Assembly (NCBI RefSeq): GCF_000013045.1 | Contig: NC_007677.1 | Coordinates: forward strand, 806,001-870,000 | Direction: 5' to 3' | Origin: Salinibacter ruber DSM 13855 | Lineage (GTDB): Bacteria > Bacteroidota > Rhodothermia > Rhodothermales > Salinibacteraceae | Length of the DNA stretch: 64,000 nucleotides | In this document: piece by piece, positions 18,475 through 26,682 of the stretch | Position numbering within the stretch: position 1 is the first letter of the stretch | How the letters are laid out: each line of letters opens with the position of its first letter | Translations under genes and position numbers: made by a program | Notes under the pieces: model-generated | The model's database searches: none | Told to the model about the DNA's origin: nothing | Seen by the model: only the letters and a program-made list of their open reading frames with translations

Positions 18475-20538
18475 TCAGCCCATTTCCTTAAGCATGTGGT
18501 TCTTCATATCATTTGTCGGTCTCTCGTATTCCCTGAGCGCCTCTATTGACTTATGGCGGGATTGTGCAGCTATTCTAGGCTCTGTGATACCATCCAAGAT
18601 TGCCTGTGTTACAAAACCGGCCCTCAAGGAATGACAGCTATATTCAGATGGATCTTCTCCGATAGACTTCATCCAAGGCTTCACGATGTCTTTACTGATA
18701 GACCCAGAACTCAATCCGTCATCACCTCCGACGTTACCATATTGGTCCACGCTTCTGAACACAGCCCCAGACTCGATACCTGCGGCTTCGATCCAAGCAG
18801 TGAGAGCTTCGTTGGGTGATGGGGTAAGCGCAGGTACCTCATGAGGGACTGATACCCGTTCAGGGCCTGGGTCGCCCTCCCCTTTAGGATCCCGTATGCG
18901 ATACACAACACCGCCCTCCTTCTCAAAAATATCGCGCATTTCTAGCCCTATGAGGCCAGAATCTCGAAGTCCGGTAGCAACCCCAATATAGAGAATTGCC
19001 CGGTCTCTCAGGTCGGAGAGCTCTTCCTCGTCAAAACTCATCTGGTGAAGATGATGGAAAAGAATAGGGTCTTTTTGCCCGTGACCTCTGCTCTCAGGAA
19101 TGGTCTTGCGCAGATCGTCGAAATATCTCCGTACCGATTCGGAGGTAGTTGGCGACTCGTTCATGGACCTCTCGTGCAAAAACCTGATAGCTGACCTTCT
19201 TTTTCTGATCGTGGATTCCGCATACCCATTCTGTGCCAAATGCTCAAAGTACGCAATCAAGGTCTCAGGTGAAGCAGGTAGCGCCTTTGGCCCATGTCTC
19301 TCGCAAAAACTCTTGAAGTGGTCTATCGCGTGCTGGTATGCCTGAATGGTGTTCTCACTAAGTGCATCTTTGCGCCTAGCAGCCGCTTCCTCCAGAAGCT
19401 TCTTAATCTTGGCGGGCACATTATCGCCAGAAAGTACGTGCGTCTTGTCCAGTTCAGTATCTACAGCGAAAAAGTCAGTTTTTTGTTCGTGAAGTTTGGA
19501 CTGAATGGCTTCACGGCAAGCGGCCCACTTGAAGTATACTGGAAGTGCCTGGGCTAGCACGTAGTCTCGGCTCAACTTCTTGTCTGACACGTAGTATCTA
19601 ATTGCGCTTCTAGCCCCTTGAGAAACCGCACTTGGAACTTTTTCAAAAGTACCCTCAAACCAATCCTCGCTTTTGACCTGAGCGAGAGGCTGCCCTGACA
19701 CAATTCTGTCCCACAACCGGAGAGTAAAACGCAGGGTCGAGCCCCACGAAAGAACCGAACTATAACTTGCATTTCTAAGTGATTTATCAGGTTCACTTTC
19801 GAAGCCGATTTCTCGTCGGTATACTTCGACCATACATGGAATTAGGGCATTACGTAGCGGAGTTAAGACTTCGGCCTTGAGCGCCTCTTCGTATCTCTCA
19901 AGAGTAGGACGTATCTCGTTTTTCTTGAGACTAGAAAGATCGTAAAGAGAGGCTGACTCTTTGACTTCCGCACTGGAGAAATATTTGTCTTCGAAGTTGT
20001 GGGTTGGATATAAACGGTATGGTTTAAATATGTCGTTGCCATTTCTTTCGACAAAAAGGGACTTCGAAAACGTACAATACCCTGGCTGTCTATGCTGCTC
20101 AACATTTCTCACTAGTCGAAGGACACGACGAGAGGTGTCGGTAAAAGGCTCCTCCGGAGGGTCAAACTCGATCCAAAAATGCTTCCCCTCCTTCACTACT
20201 ATGTCTTCTGTGGTCTCCGTGTCCTGAGAACTCTCGTCTGTGCCCTTATGTGCGTAAAATGGCTTTTGAGAGTATTGCTCTATGGATGACATAATAGGCC
20301 TTTTGCTTTGAACAATCACTCTGCATTGGCCATCGGTAACGTATGGCTCACGGTACTTAATAAATATATGGGTAAGTAGCGAAAGTTCCCCAATTGGATC
20401 TCGTTGTGCAAAGCTCATTGGTCCACCTGTCCTGTGGTTATAGAAGGCTACGACCGTAGAGAATCTAGCTGTAGGGGAATCGTCGAAAAAGACAATAGTG
20501 TCAGGTGCTGTCCGATAAAAGACCCATAGGGATCTCAC
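18475..20538 (-). CDS. Tyrosine recombinase with long novel N-terminus
   Basis: The C-terminal 280 residues form a phage-integrase domain: a SAM-like core-binding helix bundle (NTIQAYQHAIDHFKSFC), then GVATGLRDSGLIGLEM with the first Arg, a PKGEG lysine, CHSLRAGFVTQA with HxxR, QSRHKSIEAL with the second His, and the nucleophile in REYERPT. Ahead of this are roughly 380 residues with no domain I recognise. The ORF opens with GTG 20538; ATG 20418, preceded by AGGTGG, is an equally good start and gives 647 residues. Long N-terminal additions are unusual in integrases. It may mobilise a local element, but no att sites were identified. Confidence 0.8.
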   Translation of the reverse strand: MRSLWVFYRTAPDTIVFFDDSPTARFSTVVAFYNHRTGGPMSFAQRDPIGELSLLTHIFIKYREPYVTDGQCRVIVQSKRPIMSSIEQYSQKPFYAHKGTDESSQDTETTEDIVVKEGKHFWIEFDPPEEPFTDTSRRVLRLVRNVEQHRQPGYCTFSKSLFVERNGNDIFKPYRLYPTHNFEDKYFSSAEVKESASLYDLSSLKKNEIRPTLERYEEALKAEVLTPLRNALIPCMVEVYRREIGFESEPDKSLRNASYSSVLSWGSTLRFTLRLWDRIVSGQPLAQVKSEDWFEGTFEKVPSAVSQGARSAIRYYVSDKKLSRDYVLAQALPVYFKWAACREAIQSKLHEQKTDFFAVDTELDKTHVLSGDNVPAKIKKLLEEAAARRKDALSENTIQAYQHAIDHFKSFCERHGPKALPASPETLIAYFEHLAQNGYAESTIRKRRSAIRFLHERSMNESPTTSESVRRYFDDLRKTIPESRGHGQKDPILFHHLHQMSFDEEELSDLRDRAILYIGVATGLRDSGLIGLEMRDIFEKEGGVVYRIRDPKGEGDPGPERVSVPHEVPALTPSPNEALTAWIEAAGIESGAVFRSVDQYGNVGGDDGLSSGSISKDIVKPWMKSIGEDPSEYSCHSLRAGFVTQAILDGITEPRIAAQSRHKSIEALREYERPTNDMKNHMLKEMG

Positions 20539-20939
20539 GTGATTTAGATACAGCCGTCTACATTGGCCATCAGGCGCTCAGTGCAGTTTGTTGGCAAGAG
20601 AGACTCTTGCCCAGCTCGTAGAAGAGCCTGAGCCGATGGAGCGTGTTTCTCCTCCAGGTCCTCCAAGAAGGAGCGTACCGCGTGGATCATCTCTTGGCAA
20701 GCCTTTTGGAGCCTGGATCACTAAGTATTCTGGTTGGCCTTCGTCAGGCAGCCGCCGACATTCCTTCTTATAGCCGGCTTCGGTTTTACAGGCAGCTTCG
20801 GTCTCATAGCCGGTTTCGATTGTGCCCATGCACATGTGCACATGATCTCCCTGCTCTCCAGCGACGCCTTGGGAATGTGGTGTCAATTTTGTGGTTAGAC
20901 CCATGCCCGGCTTCAGTGGAACCTCTGGACAGGTCCTAA
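20539..20939. other. Intergenic region with short degenerate repeats
   Basis: No supported gene. Around 20770-20815 a unit resembling ATAGCCGGCTTCGGTTTT is repeated about three times in degenerate form. The recombinase promoter should lie at the left edge of this interval. Short reading frames on both strands look like chance frames without recognisable domains. Confidence 0.45.
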
Positions 20940-20944
20940 CTACA

Positions 20945-22053
20945 CGACAAAAATGATCGAGAAGCGAGAAGCGCCTGAATGCACCGGCGCAGCTCGTCTC
21001 TCATCCGGTACCAATTGGTTGTCAGCTCTCGGAGCCGATCCAACCCACAAGAGGAAGAGGCTCTTCTCCGGATACCCGTTGGCACATTCCCGAGGGGCGC
21101 CTTCTTTAGCCTTCCGGTCGAGGCCGATAATCCGTGTCCAGCTGTAGGTCAGCGCCAACATGCCGAGTAGCTTCCGAATCCGGTCCGGCTCAGTCATATG
21201 GGTGTCCTCCAGCCCGAAGCCTCTGGACCCCAGGCGCCGCAAAAAACGCCAGTATCTCCCACCGCTTCCGGTAGAGATCCAGCATTGAGTCGGGATCGAC
21301 CTCGTGGCCTGCGAGAATCAGAAACGACTCCTCTTCCAAGCGCCGGGTAGTGACCTGACATTCCACCGACTCGGCGCCTCCAAGTCCCGTCGGGGCTGGA
21401 AGTTGACTGACTTGGCCCGGCTGGCAGGCCCGAGCAAACATTTTGACCGGAAGCGACCACTCTCCTGATGATTCTCCAGATGGAGGCCCGATCCGCCGAT
21501 CCTTTTTGAGGCGGATGACGAAGGGAATCTCTCGCTGGACGAGCGCTTTCAGAAAGTCGCTGCCCGTGAACTCTCGATCGGCCACCAGGGCGCGAAGGTC
21601 GTCCGGCTCGACAAGCCGAAGAAACCGGTCTAGAAGCTCGGTGTGCTCTCCAGCGCCGGATCCACCGCCGTGACCGAGCACGCTCCACGCGACCGGATAT
21701 GCAATCCCGCTCTCGGCAATCCCGATCATGAGCACGTTGACTGCCGTTTGTCCAAAGTGCCACTCGGTCCGATCTAATACCGCCACGTAAGGCGGTTGGG
21801 TCGGAACGAGATCCAACAAAAACCGCCCGAGCGTCTCATATCCGAAGCTGAACTCGGCAAAAAACCGCTGGAGACGCCGATAGGTCGAGTCGGTCTCGAC
21901 CTCAGGCTTCCCCGCGTGGGCCAACTGGGCAAGGTTCGTGGTCGTTTTCATCGGGAGCGCTCCTGTCAGGCGAGCCATCAGCTTCATTCGAGCCCGGTTC
22001 CAACCGAGCCGCTTGGAGAGAACGCGCGTCAGTTGCCTCACGTAGGGGAGCAT
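20945..22053 (-). pseudogene. IS4-family transposase, two frameshifts
   Basis: The first frame from ATG 22053 carries a DDE transposase body: VAVLDRTEWHFG with the first Asp, LVADREFTGSDFL with the second, and YRKRWEILAFFAA holding the Y-x2-R-x3-E-like signature. Near 21236 the frame shifts to LGSRGFGLEDTHMTEPDRIR and LLGMLALTYSWTRI. Near 21060 it shifts again to reach WYRMRDELRRCIQALLASRS. The two lesions should inactivate it. A long hairpin sits directly upstream of its start codon. Confidence 0.8.
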
Positions 22054-22115
22054 GGGGTTGATTGGCAGCAGTGATCGCGTCTAGGCTCGCGATCTGTACT
22101 GCCGCTGATCAACCC
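22054..22115 (-). promoter_or_regulatory. Long hairpin before IS4 transposase start
   Basis: Arms 22054-22079 (begins GGGGTTGATTGGCAGCAG) and 22088-22115 (ends GCTGATCAACCCC) are nearly complementary and directly abut the transposase ATG. In a transcript read in from outside, this hairpin would hide the translation start. Such protection against impinging transcription is known for IS10 and IS50. Confidence 0.55.
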
Positions 22116-22320
22116 CGTTCATTTTTGTCGTGTAGTGTGGTTTGAACCACGCTACGTCTGGTCCATCAGGTTAGCCTGTCCGGTAGAATAAGAGACTTAT
22201 GCAACAGGCATAGCTTCCGCTTCGGCTACACATGAACGGTAGACGGTTCCGGCCGCCGCGCAGAAACGGTCAACATCGGTACCGAAACCAGCACTTCCCG
22301 CGCAGCGAGGCGCCTGTTCT

Positions 22321-22597
22321 GTGATTCAGAAGATCCGCCACAAGGGGCTGAGAAAGCCCTGCCAGGACGACAGCGCCGCAAAGGTGAACCTCGCCACCCA
22401 GCAAGCTCCGGCGCATACTTGCCCGCTTGGACGCGGCTTCGGGGCCGCAGGATATCGACCTACCCGGCGACTGGCTTCACGAGCTGAAGGGGCAGCGGAC
22501 GGGCACGTGGTCGGTGAAGGTGTCGGGGAATTGGCGGATGACGTTCCGATTCGGGGGCTCCTGCGCCACGGACGTAGACTTTGAGGATTACCATTGA
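22321..22597 (+). pseudogene. higB: HigB-type toxin, frameshifted
   Basis: From GTG 22321 the frame reads IQKIRHKGLRK, the usual HigB/RelE start, through about DSAAKVN. A one-base shift near 22385-22400 moves to the next frame, which reads SKLRRILARLDAASGPQDID, then the HigB core motifs LHELKGQRTGTWSV and WRMTFRFGG, and ends VDFEDYH with TGA at 22595. Total length matches the normal 92-residue toxin, so a single indel is the only defect. HigB toxins cleave mRNA on the ribosome. The adjacent HigA antitoxin is intact. Confidence 0.8.
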
Positions 22598-22613
22598 CAA
22601 CACGCCCGAGCCC

Positions 22614-22898
22614 ATGCCGATGAAAAGTTCTCCACACCCGGGCGAGATCGTCCGCAAAGACTGCATCGAACCGCTGGATCTGACGATCACCGAGGCGGCC
22701 GAAGGGCTTGGCGTGAGCCGAAAGCACCTTTCAGCCCTCATGAACGGCCGGGCGGGGACCTCCCCCGAAATGGGAATCTGTTCCTCCCGGGCTTTAGGGG
22801 GCAGCCCGGAGGGCTGGCTAACCGGGCAGATGCAGTACGATCTCCGGCAGGCCGAAGAGAAGTCCGACCCGGAGGTGAAGCGGTTCGCGGCGGCGTAG
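22614..22898 (+). CDS. higA: HigA-type XRE antitoxin
   Basis: A 94-residue helix-turn-helix protein. [20 protein letters not shown] opens it as in Hig[21 protein letters not shown] is the HTH (about residues 33-52), and [20 protein letters not shown] is the family's C-terminal helix. It normally binds HigB and represses the higBA promoter. Starts at 22614 or 22620 are both possible; the toxin stop lies 16 bases upstream of the first. Its toxin partner is frameshifted, so it may act only as a repressor or as an antidote to related toxins. Confidence 0.85.
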   Translation: MPMKSSPHPGEIVRKDCIEPLDLTITEAAEGLGVSRKHLSALMNGRAGTSPEMGICSSRALGGSPEGWLTGQMQYDLRQAEEKSDPEVKRFAAA

Positions 22899-23008
22899 GC
22901 GCTTCTCACCCACGATCGTTGAGGGTGGCAACGCCCTACAAACTCCTCTGCCTAAAACACTTCCTCCTGCAACGCCTCTCCGCTTCAGGCCTCTCTGCTT
23001 CAGGTAGG

Positions 23009-23566
23009 TCAGGCCCGCTGGGCCGTCTCCTCCGTTTCCTCCACCCACTTGGCGTTTACTTCCACCTTCACGGCCTGCCTTACAGCTTTTACCCGCAGGA
23101 GGACATACGTCCTGCCCCGGTGCTCTAGAACCTCTCCGGTGAGACCGCGGAGACGCTCCGGCCCATCGGTGATGGTGACGGTCGATCCGACCTGAGGCCG
23201 CAGGTCGGCCGTAGACAGCCGGTCAGGGACGGCTTGTATTTTTTTGAGCCGCTGGGCCGTGTCCTCTCGGAGCTGTGCTGGCTCACCATCGAAGTGAACA
23301 CAGCGTACAATTCCATTCGTTCGGAGCACACGGATCCTGTCCTTCTCGCCGACCCTCGCAAAAAGGTAGTTCCGGAAAAGCGGCTCGGTGACTTCTTTTT
23401 TCCGGTCGGACCACTGCCGCATCTCCGTCTTTTTCGGCACAAGCACTTCGATTCGGCGGTCCTCAAGCCGCTGTTCGGCCTTTTTCTCAGCTCGGGCGCG
23501 GGTGTAGAAGACGCGCCAAACTTCAGTATCGGGGCTTTTCGGCCTCTTCGAGGTTTCTGGGCTCAT
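23009..23566 (-). CDS. UpxY/RfaH-like transcription antiterminator
   Basis: A 185-residue NusG paralogue. The N-terminal NGN domain begins VWRVFYTRARAEKKAEQRLE and includes PKKTEMRQWSDRKKEVTEPL and YLFARVGEKDR. The C-terminal KOW region has VGSTVTITDGPERLRGLTGE. In Bacteroides, UpxY proteins of this type prevent premature termination in capsular polysaccharide operons. ATG 23566 is chosen because residues added by the longer frame do not fit. It stands alone between mobile elements near the glycan blocks, so its target operon may be one of those or have been displaced. Confidence 0.8.
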   Translation of the reverse strand: MSPETSKRPKSPDTEVWRVFYTRARAEKKAEQRLEDRRIEVLVPKKTEMRQWSDRKKEVTEPLFRNYLFARVGEKDRIRVLRTNGIVRCVHFDGEPAQLREDTAQRLKKIQAVPDRLSTADLRPQVGSTVTITDGPERLRGLTGEVLEHRGRTYVLLRVKAVRQAVKVEVNAKWVEETEETAQRA

Positions 23567-23984
23567 TGTAGAAAATGATTTCAACGAGACGGTCGAGGCG
23601 CTACAGCAGAGAGAAGCTCTTCTCCTAAGGGGATGCTTTGGGAATGTGGAGGGACACAGGTCACAACCGCAAGAGTCTTCTGGTCCGAATGATGGCACTC
23701 TCCCCTCAAGGTTTATTATCTTTTGAAAATGGCGCTTTGTCCTGAAGCCAACGAGAATGGTTTAGGTGCCCAGTAGAAAGTCAAGTTTGATCCGGTGTTC
23801 GTAGCTCCGTAGAATAGTCATGGGAAGGCCCCCTGACCACGATCCGAGAAGCTACCGCTCTTCTGTGGGCATGGGGCCTTCTTCCTTTGAGTAGCTTCTC
23901 GTTGAGAGATCGGAGCCGACAGGTCTCTGTTCGTGCCGGAATCTCGATCCGATTCATTCGGGTCATCCTGCCTTTTTTGTTCTT
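23567..23984. other. Intergenic region with 11-bp inverted repeat
   Basis: No gene is supported. The upstream region of the antiterminator gene lies at the left. An inverted repeat CGAGAAGCTAC (23845-23855) with its complement at 23891-23901 has a 35-base spacer. It may be a subterminal repeat of the neighbouring IS110-like element or an unrelated hairpin; no T-tract follows. Confidence 0.45.
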
Positions 23985-24238
23985 GAGGGGCTTTTTGTTC
24001 TTGACGGGCTTTCAGCCGCTCCTCGCAGGGGGGCAAACCGTTCTCCGTTGGACCAGCAGCCGTAGACGATCGCCACGAGCCCAAAGCATACGGGCGACCT
24101 CAGGGCCTTCCGGTGCTTCCCCTTTGCCTTCAACCGATCGAAGAGTCGTCCTGCAGGGGGACTCCTCCCACCGCGGATTGCAGCAGTCGCGCATCCGTAT
24201 AGGACAGACCGGATATAGCGGTTTCCCCTTTTGATGCC
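23985..24238 (-). pseudogene. IS110-family transposase, C-terminal piece
   Basis: Minus-strand reading gives GIKRGNRYIRSVLYGCATAAI, then LFDRLKAKGKHRKALRSPVC and FGLVAIVYGCWSNGE. These are the last motifs of the IS110/IS1111 Transposase_20 domain. The 5' side stops abruptly at the left end of the IS982 element (24239). The matching upstream piece resumes beyond that element at 25222, so this is the severed tail of one gene. Confidence 0.75.
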
Positions 24239-25221
24239 AATCAGGGGTTGAGATAAACCACGTCGCCGCAAGCGGCTTGAAGAAAGGTGCAACCAACATC
24301 TTTCTGATAAGCCGCCCTTGGCGACATGGACACTACCTCTACGCTCATTCGGATCTACCTGTTCATCTGTCAGCGCTACCGGGGACGGCTCGCCGAAGCG
24401 GCCCAGCGGCAGAGTAACAACGACCAGCCGGATTTTACCGACGAGGAGGTGCTGACAATTTACGTCTTCGGACTCATCAAAAAGCGGACGACCATCAGCG
24501 AGATTCACAAGTACGTCGAGGACCACTTTTCGGAATGGTTTCCCGAACTGCCTTCCTATCAGAGCTACAACCGACGCCTGAATCGGCTGAGCGCCGTTTT
24601 TGCTCCGTTGGTTGAAGAAGCCCTCTCAGAAGTTGGTTGCGAAAAGATCCGCGACGGGAGGATTCGCATCGCCGATTCGATGCCGATTATGCTGGCGAAA
24701 GGGCAGCGGGCCTCTCAGGCAATGGTGGCCTCCGATCGACTCGCATCGGTCGGTTACTGCTCCTCGAAGGATACCTTCTATCACGGCGTGAAACTCCATC
24801 TTGTCGTGGAACGCAGATCTGAGGAGCTTCCAGTCCCGGAGCGGGCCGGGCTGACGCCTGGAAGCGAAAACGACCTTCGCGCTCTCCGGCGGGTATTGCC
24901 GTTCATCGAAGATGGAGTCCTTTGCGGAGATAAGGCCTACTGCGACGGGCCGCTCAAAGAGCGACTTGCCGAAGACCAGAACCTCGATCTACTGACTCCG
25001 GTCAAGAGGGAAAAAGGCCAGAAGACCCTTCCAGCGGCAGATAAGCTGTTTTCCGAGGCTGTAAGTCGGCTTCGGCAGCCGATCGAGTCGCTTTTCAACT
25101 GGATCAACGAGAAAACCGGCATTCAGCGGGCCTCGAAGGTGCGTTCTTACCGGGGACTGTTGGTTCACGCGTTTGGTCGGCTCGCCGCCGCGATGCTCCT
25201 TCTCGCTCTCAACCCCTGATT
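24239..25221 (+). mobile_element. IS982-family insertion sequence
   Basis: A 983-base element with perfect 15-base terminal inverted repeats: AATCAGGGGTTGAGA at 24239-24253 and its complement at 25207-25221. It carries one intact transposase. It lies inside an IS110-like transposase gene, splitting it after the GISK motif. The bases outside the two ends are only loosely alike, so no clean target duplication can be claimed. Confidence 0.85.
24326..25219 (+). CDS. IS982-family transposase
   Basis: A 297-residue DDE transposase. The N-terminus FTDEEVLTIYVFGLIKKRTT with WFPELPSYQSYNRRLNRL is typical of IS982. RIADSMPIMLAKGQRAS carries the first acidic residue, GDKAYCDGPLKERL the second, and RQPIESLFNWINEKTGIQ the glutamate. 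The stop at 25217-25219 lies within the right inverted repeat. There is no internal lesion, so the element may still be active. Confidence 0.85.
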   Translation: MDTTSTLIRIYLFICQRYRGRLAEAAQRQSNNDQPDFTDEEVLTIYVFGLIKKRTTISEIHKYVEDHFSEWFPELPSYQSYNRRLNRLSAVFAPLVEEALSEVGCEKIRDGRIRIADSMPIMLAKGQRASQAMVASDRLASVGYCSSKDTFYHGVKLHLVVERRSEELPVPERAGLTPGSENDLRALRRVLPFIEDGVLCGDKAYCDGPLKERLAEDQNLDLLTPVKREKGQKTLPAADKLFSEAVSRLRQPIESLFNWINEKTGIQRASKVRSYRGLLVHAFGRLAAAMLLLALNP

Positions 25222-25868
25222 CGCATTTTTGCTTATCCCTTTTTCGGAGACCTGATCGCCGCTCTGTTCGACCTGAGGATCCGGGCCGGCGCAGGCCACG
25301 AGCTTCTCGACGGAGTCGAACCGGGTTATGTCTCCGATTTCAATGTAAAGCACCGCAGCGCCCCATTTGCCGATCCCGTCGATGCTCCTCAAGACAGGAG
25401 GGGCCCTCCGATCTTTGACTCGGTCCCAGAGCCGACCTCAGGGCCGATCGATGCGTTTTTCGAGCCGAAGAAGATCCTCTGCGACCATCGACAGAGCCAG
25501 TCCAGTGTCCGGATCTGTCTGCCCAGCGACGCTGCTTCGGGCATTGTCGATAACCTCTCGGGCCCTCTCCTCGGTGACGCATGGGATCTCGGCCACTGTC
25601 TCTACTCCGGCCTCAACGACCTTGTCGGGCGTCGGATGCCGTTTGATTAACTTCAGGACCCACCTGGCTCATGTGCCCACAGGCGCAGAAGGGCAAGTTC
25701 AGGATGGACTCGCTGGAGCAGAGCATGCAGCTCGTTTTTCAGCTCAGTAGCACGGCCAATCAGTTCCTTGGTCTTTCGAGAGAGGGTACGCAGAACAGGC
25801 TGAGGGCGGTAGCGGCTCAACAAGTAGTGAAAGATTCTGTTACAAAGGTGTCGCGTCCGGCTCAACAA
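25222..25868 (-). pseudogene. IS110-family transposase, middle piece
   Basis: Reading leftward, the coiled linker CNRIFHYLLSRYRPQPVLRT and LKNELHALLQRVHPELALL is followed after frame changes by VVEAGVETVAEIPCVTEERA. Then comes the Transposase_20 start, MRSIDGIGKWGAAVLYIEIG, and KLVACAGPDPQVEQSGD, ending at GISK beside the IS982 element. The N-terminal DEDD (RuvC-like) domain expected to the right is missing where the IS1 element begins. Stops and frameshifts add to the damage. Confidence 0.7.
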
Positions 25869-25882
25869 GCCAAAAACTACCG

Positions 25883-26161
25883 ATGATCAAAGAGACCCAC
25901 GAATGCAGGGAATGCGGCTCCTCAAATATCGTCAAAAATGGCCACAGCGCCAGCGGCTCCCAGCAGTATCACTGTAAAGACTGTGGTGCCCACAAGGTAC
26001 TTGACCCTGAGCCGCGTGGCTATTCTGAGGAGGAGAAGGAAAAGATCCTCCGAGCCTACCGCGAACGCGGGTCAAAACGGGCAATCAGTCGCATTTTTGG
26101 GATCAGTCGCAATACTCTGAACCGTTGGCTCGAAAAAAGGGACGCGAAGTCGACTCAGTAG
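25883..26161 (+). CDS. insA: IS1 InsA-like DNA-binding protein
   Basis: A 92-residue protein with a zinc-ribbon start (CRECGSSNIVKNG, then YHCKDCGAHKV) and a helix-turn-helix (SKRAISRIFGISRNTLNRWL). In IS1 this protein binds the element ends and represses the promoter. Its frame overlaps the transposase frame, and the overlap contains six adenines at 26133-26138 where a -1 slip would join it to InsB. Complete and undamaged. Confidence 0.85.
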   Translation: MIKETHECRECGSSNIVKNGHSASGSQQYHCKDCGAHKVLDPEPRGYSEEEKEKILRAYRERGSKRAISRIFGISRNTLNRWLEKRDAKSTQ

Positions 26162-26601
26162 CCGATGGACTCCGGCCAGCTGAGGAGAATGACGTCCTTG
26201 AGCTCGACGAATGCTGGACATACGTCCGAAAACGGCCGAACAAACGGTGGCTGTGGGTGGCTCTCTGTCGAAGGACACGGCAGGTCGTAGCGTTTGTCAT
26301 TGGAGACCGCTCGGCCAAAACCTGCGCGAGGCTCTGGGGCCGGATTCCGGAGGAGTACCGCCAAGCCAAAAGCTTCAGCGATTTCTGGAAGTCCTATCGC
26401 CCAGTTTTCGAAGACGACCCTAGTCACCAGCAGGTTGGAAAGTCCAGTGGCGAGTTGGCCCACGTCGAACGGTTCTTCGGGCGACTGCGGCAGAAGCTGG
26501 CGCGGTATGTCCGGCGAACGCGAGCGGCCTCCCAGTCAGAACGAATGCTCCACCTGACGACGAAACTGTTCGTGGAGTGGTACAACGAAGCCATCACTTA
26601 A
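26125..26601 (+). CDS. insB: IS1 InsB-like transposase domain
   Basis: This frame carries the IS1 DDE catalytic part: VLELDECWTYVRKRPNKRW with the first Asp, SFSDFWKSYRPVF with the second and HVERFFGRLRQKLARYVRRT with the glutamate. It lacks a good start of its own and should be made by a -1 frameshift from InsA at GAAAAAAGG (26132-26140), yielding an InsAB' fusion of about 240 residues. No stop interrupts it, so the element could be functional. Confidence 0.85.
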   Translation: MARKKGREVDSVADGLRPAEENDVLELDECWTYVRKRPNKRWLWVALCRRTRQVVAFVIGDRSAKTCARLWGRIPEEYRQAKSFSDFWKSYRPVFEDDPSHQQVGKSSGELAHVERFFGRLRQKLARYVRRTRAASQSERMLHLTTKLFVEWYNEAIT

Positions 26602-26682
26602 TATCTACCCGCTACCTGCCCAAGGGCTGGGTCTCTAGGCACGTTAAGCTCACTCCATCAACCGACATGTCTACATAAAGCG

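Larger units (their letters stand above)
20940..22135 (-). mobile_element. IS4-family insertion sequence
   Basis: A 1196-base element delimited by a perfect 17-base inverted repeat: CTACACGACAAAAATGA at 20940-20956 and its complement at 22119-22135. It contains one transposase gene on the minus strand, now frameshifted. No target duplication is evident immediately outside the repeats. Confidence 0.8.
25847..26616 (+). mobile_element. IS1-family insertion sequence
   Basis: About 770 bases, the classic IS1 size. The proposed ends start GGTGTCGCGTCC (25847) and, read inward from 26616, GGTAGCGGGTAG, giving an imperfect inverted repeat. It contains two overlapping frames with an A6G slip site. 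It abuts the truncated IS110 gene on the left and lies 67 bases before an epimerase gene on the right. The exact ends are inferred, and no target duplication was found. Confidence 0.65.

Noticed and set aside
20578-20904. A 108-codon minus-strand frame before the recombinase
   Set aside because: It is built on short degenerate repeats, has no domain and no ribosome-binding site; a chance frame is more likely.
24239-25221. A target-site duplication for the IS982 element
   Set aside because: The sequences outside the two inverted repeats are only loosely similar (both A-rich within a GIxK codon context) and no 7-9 base identity exists.
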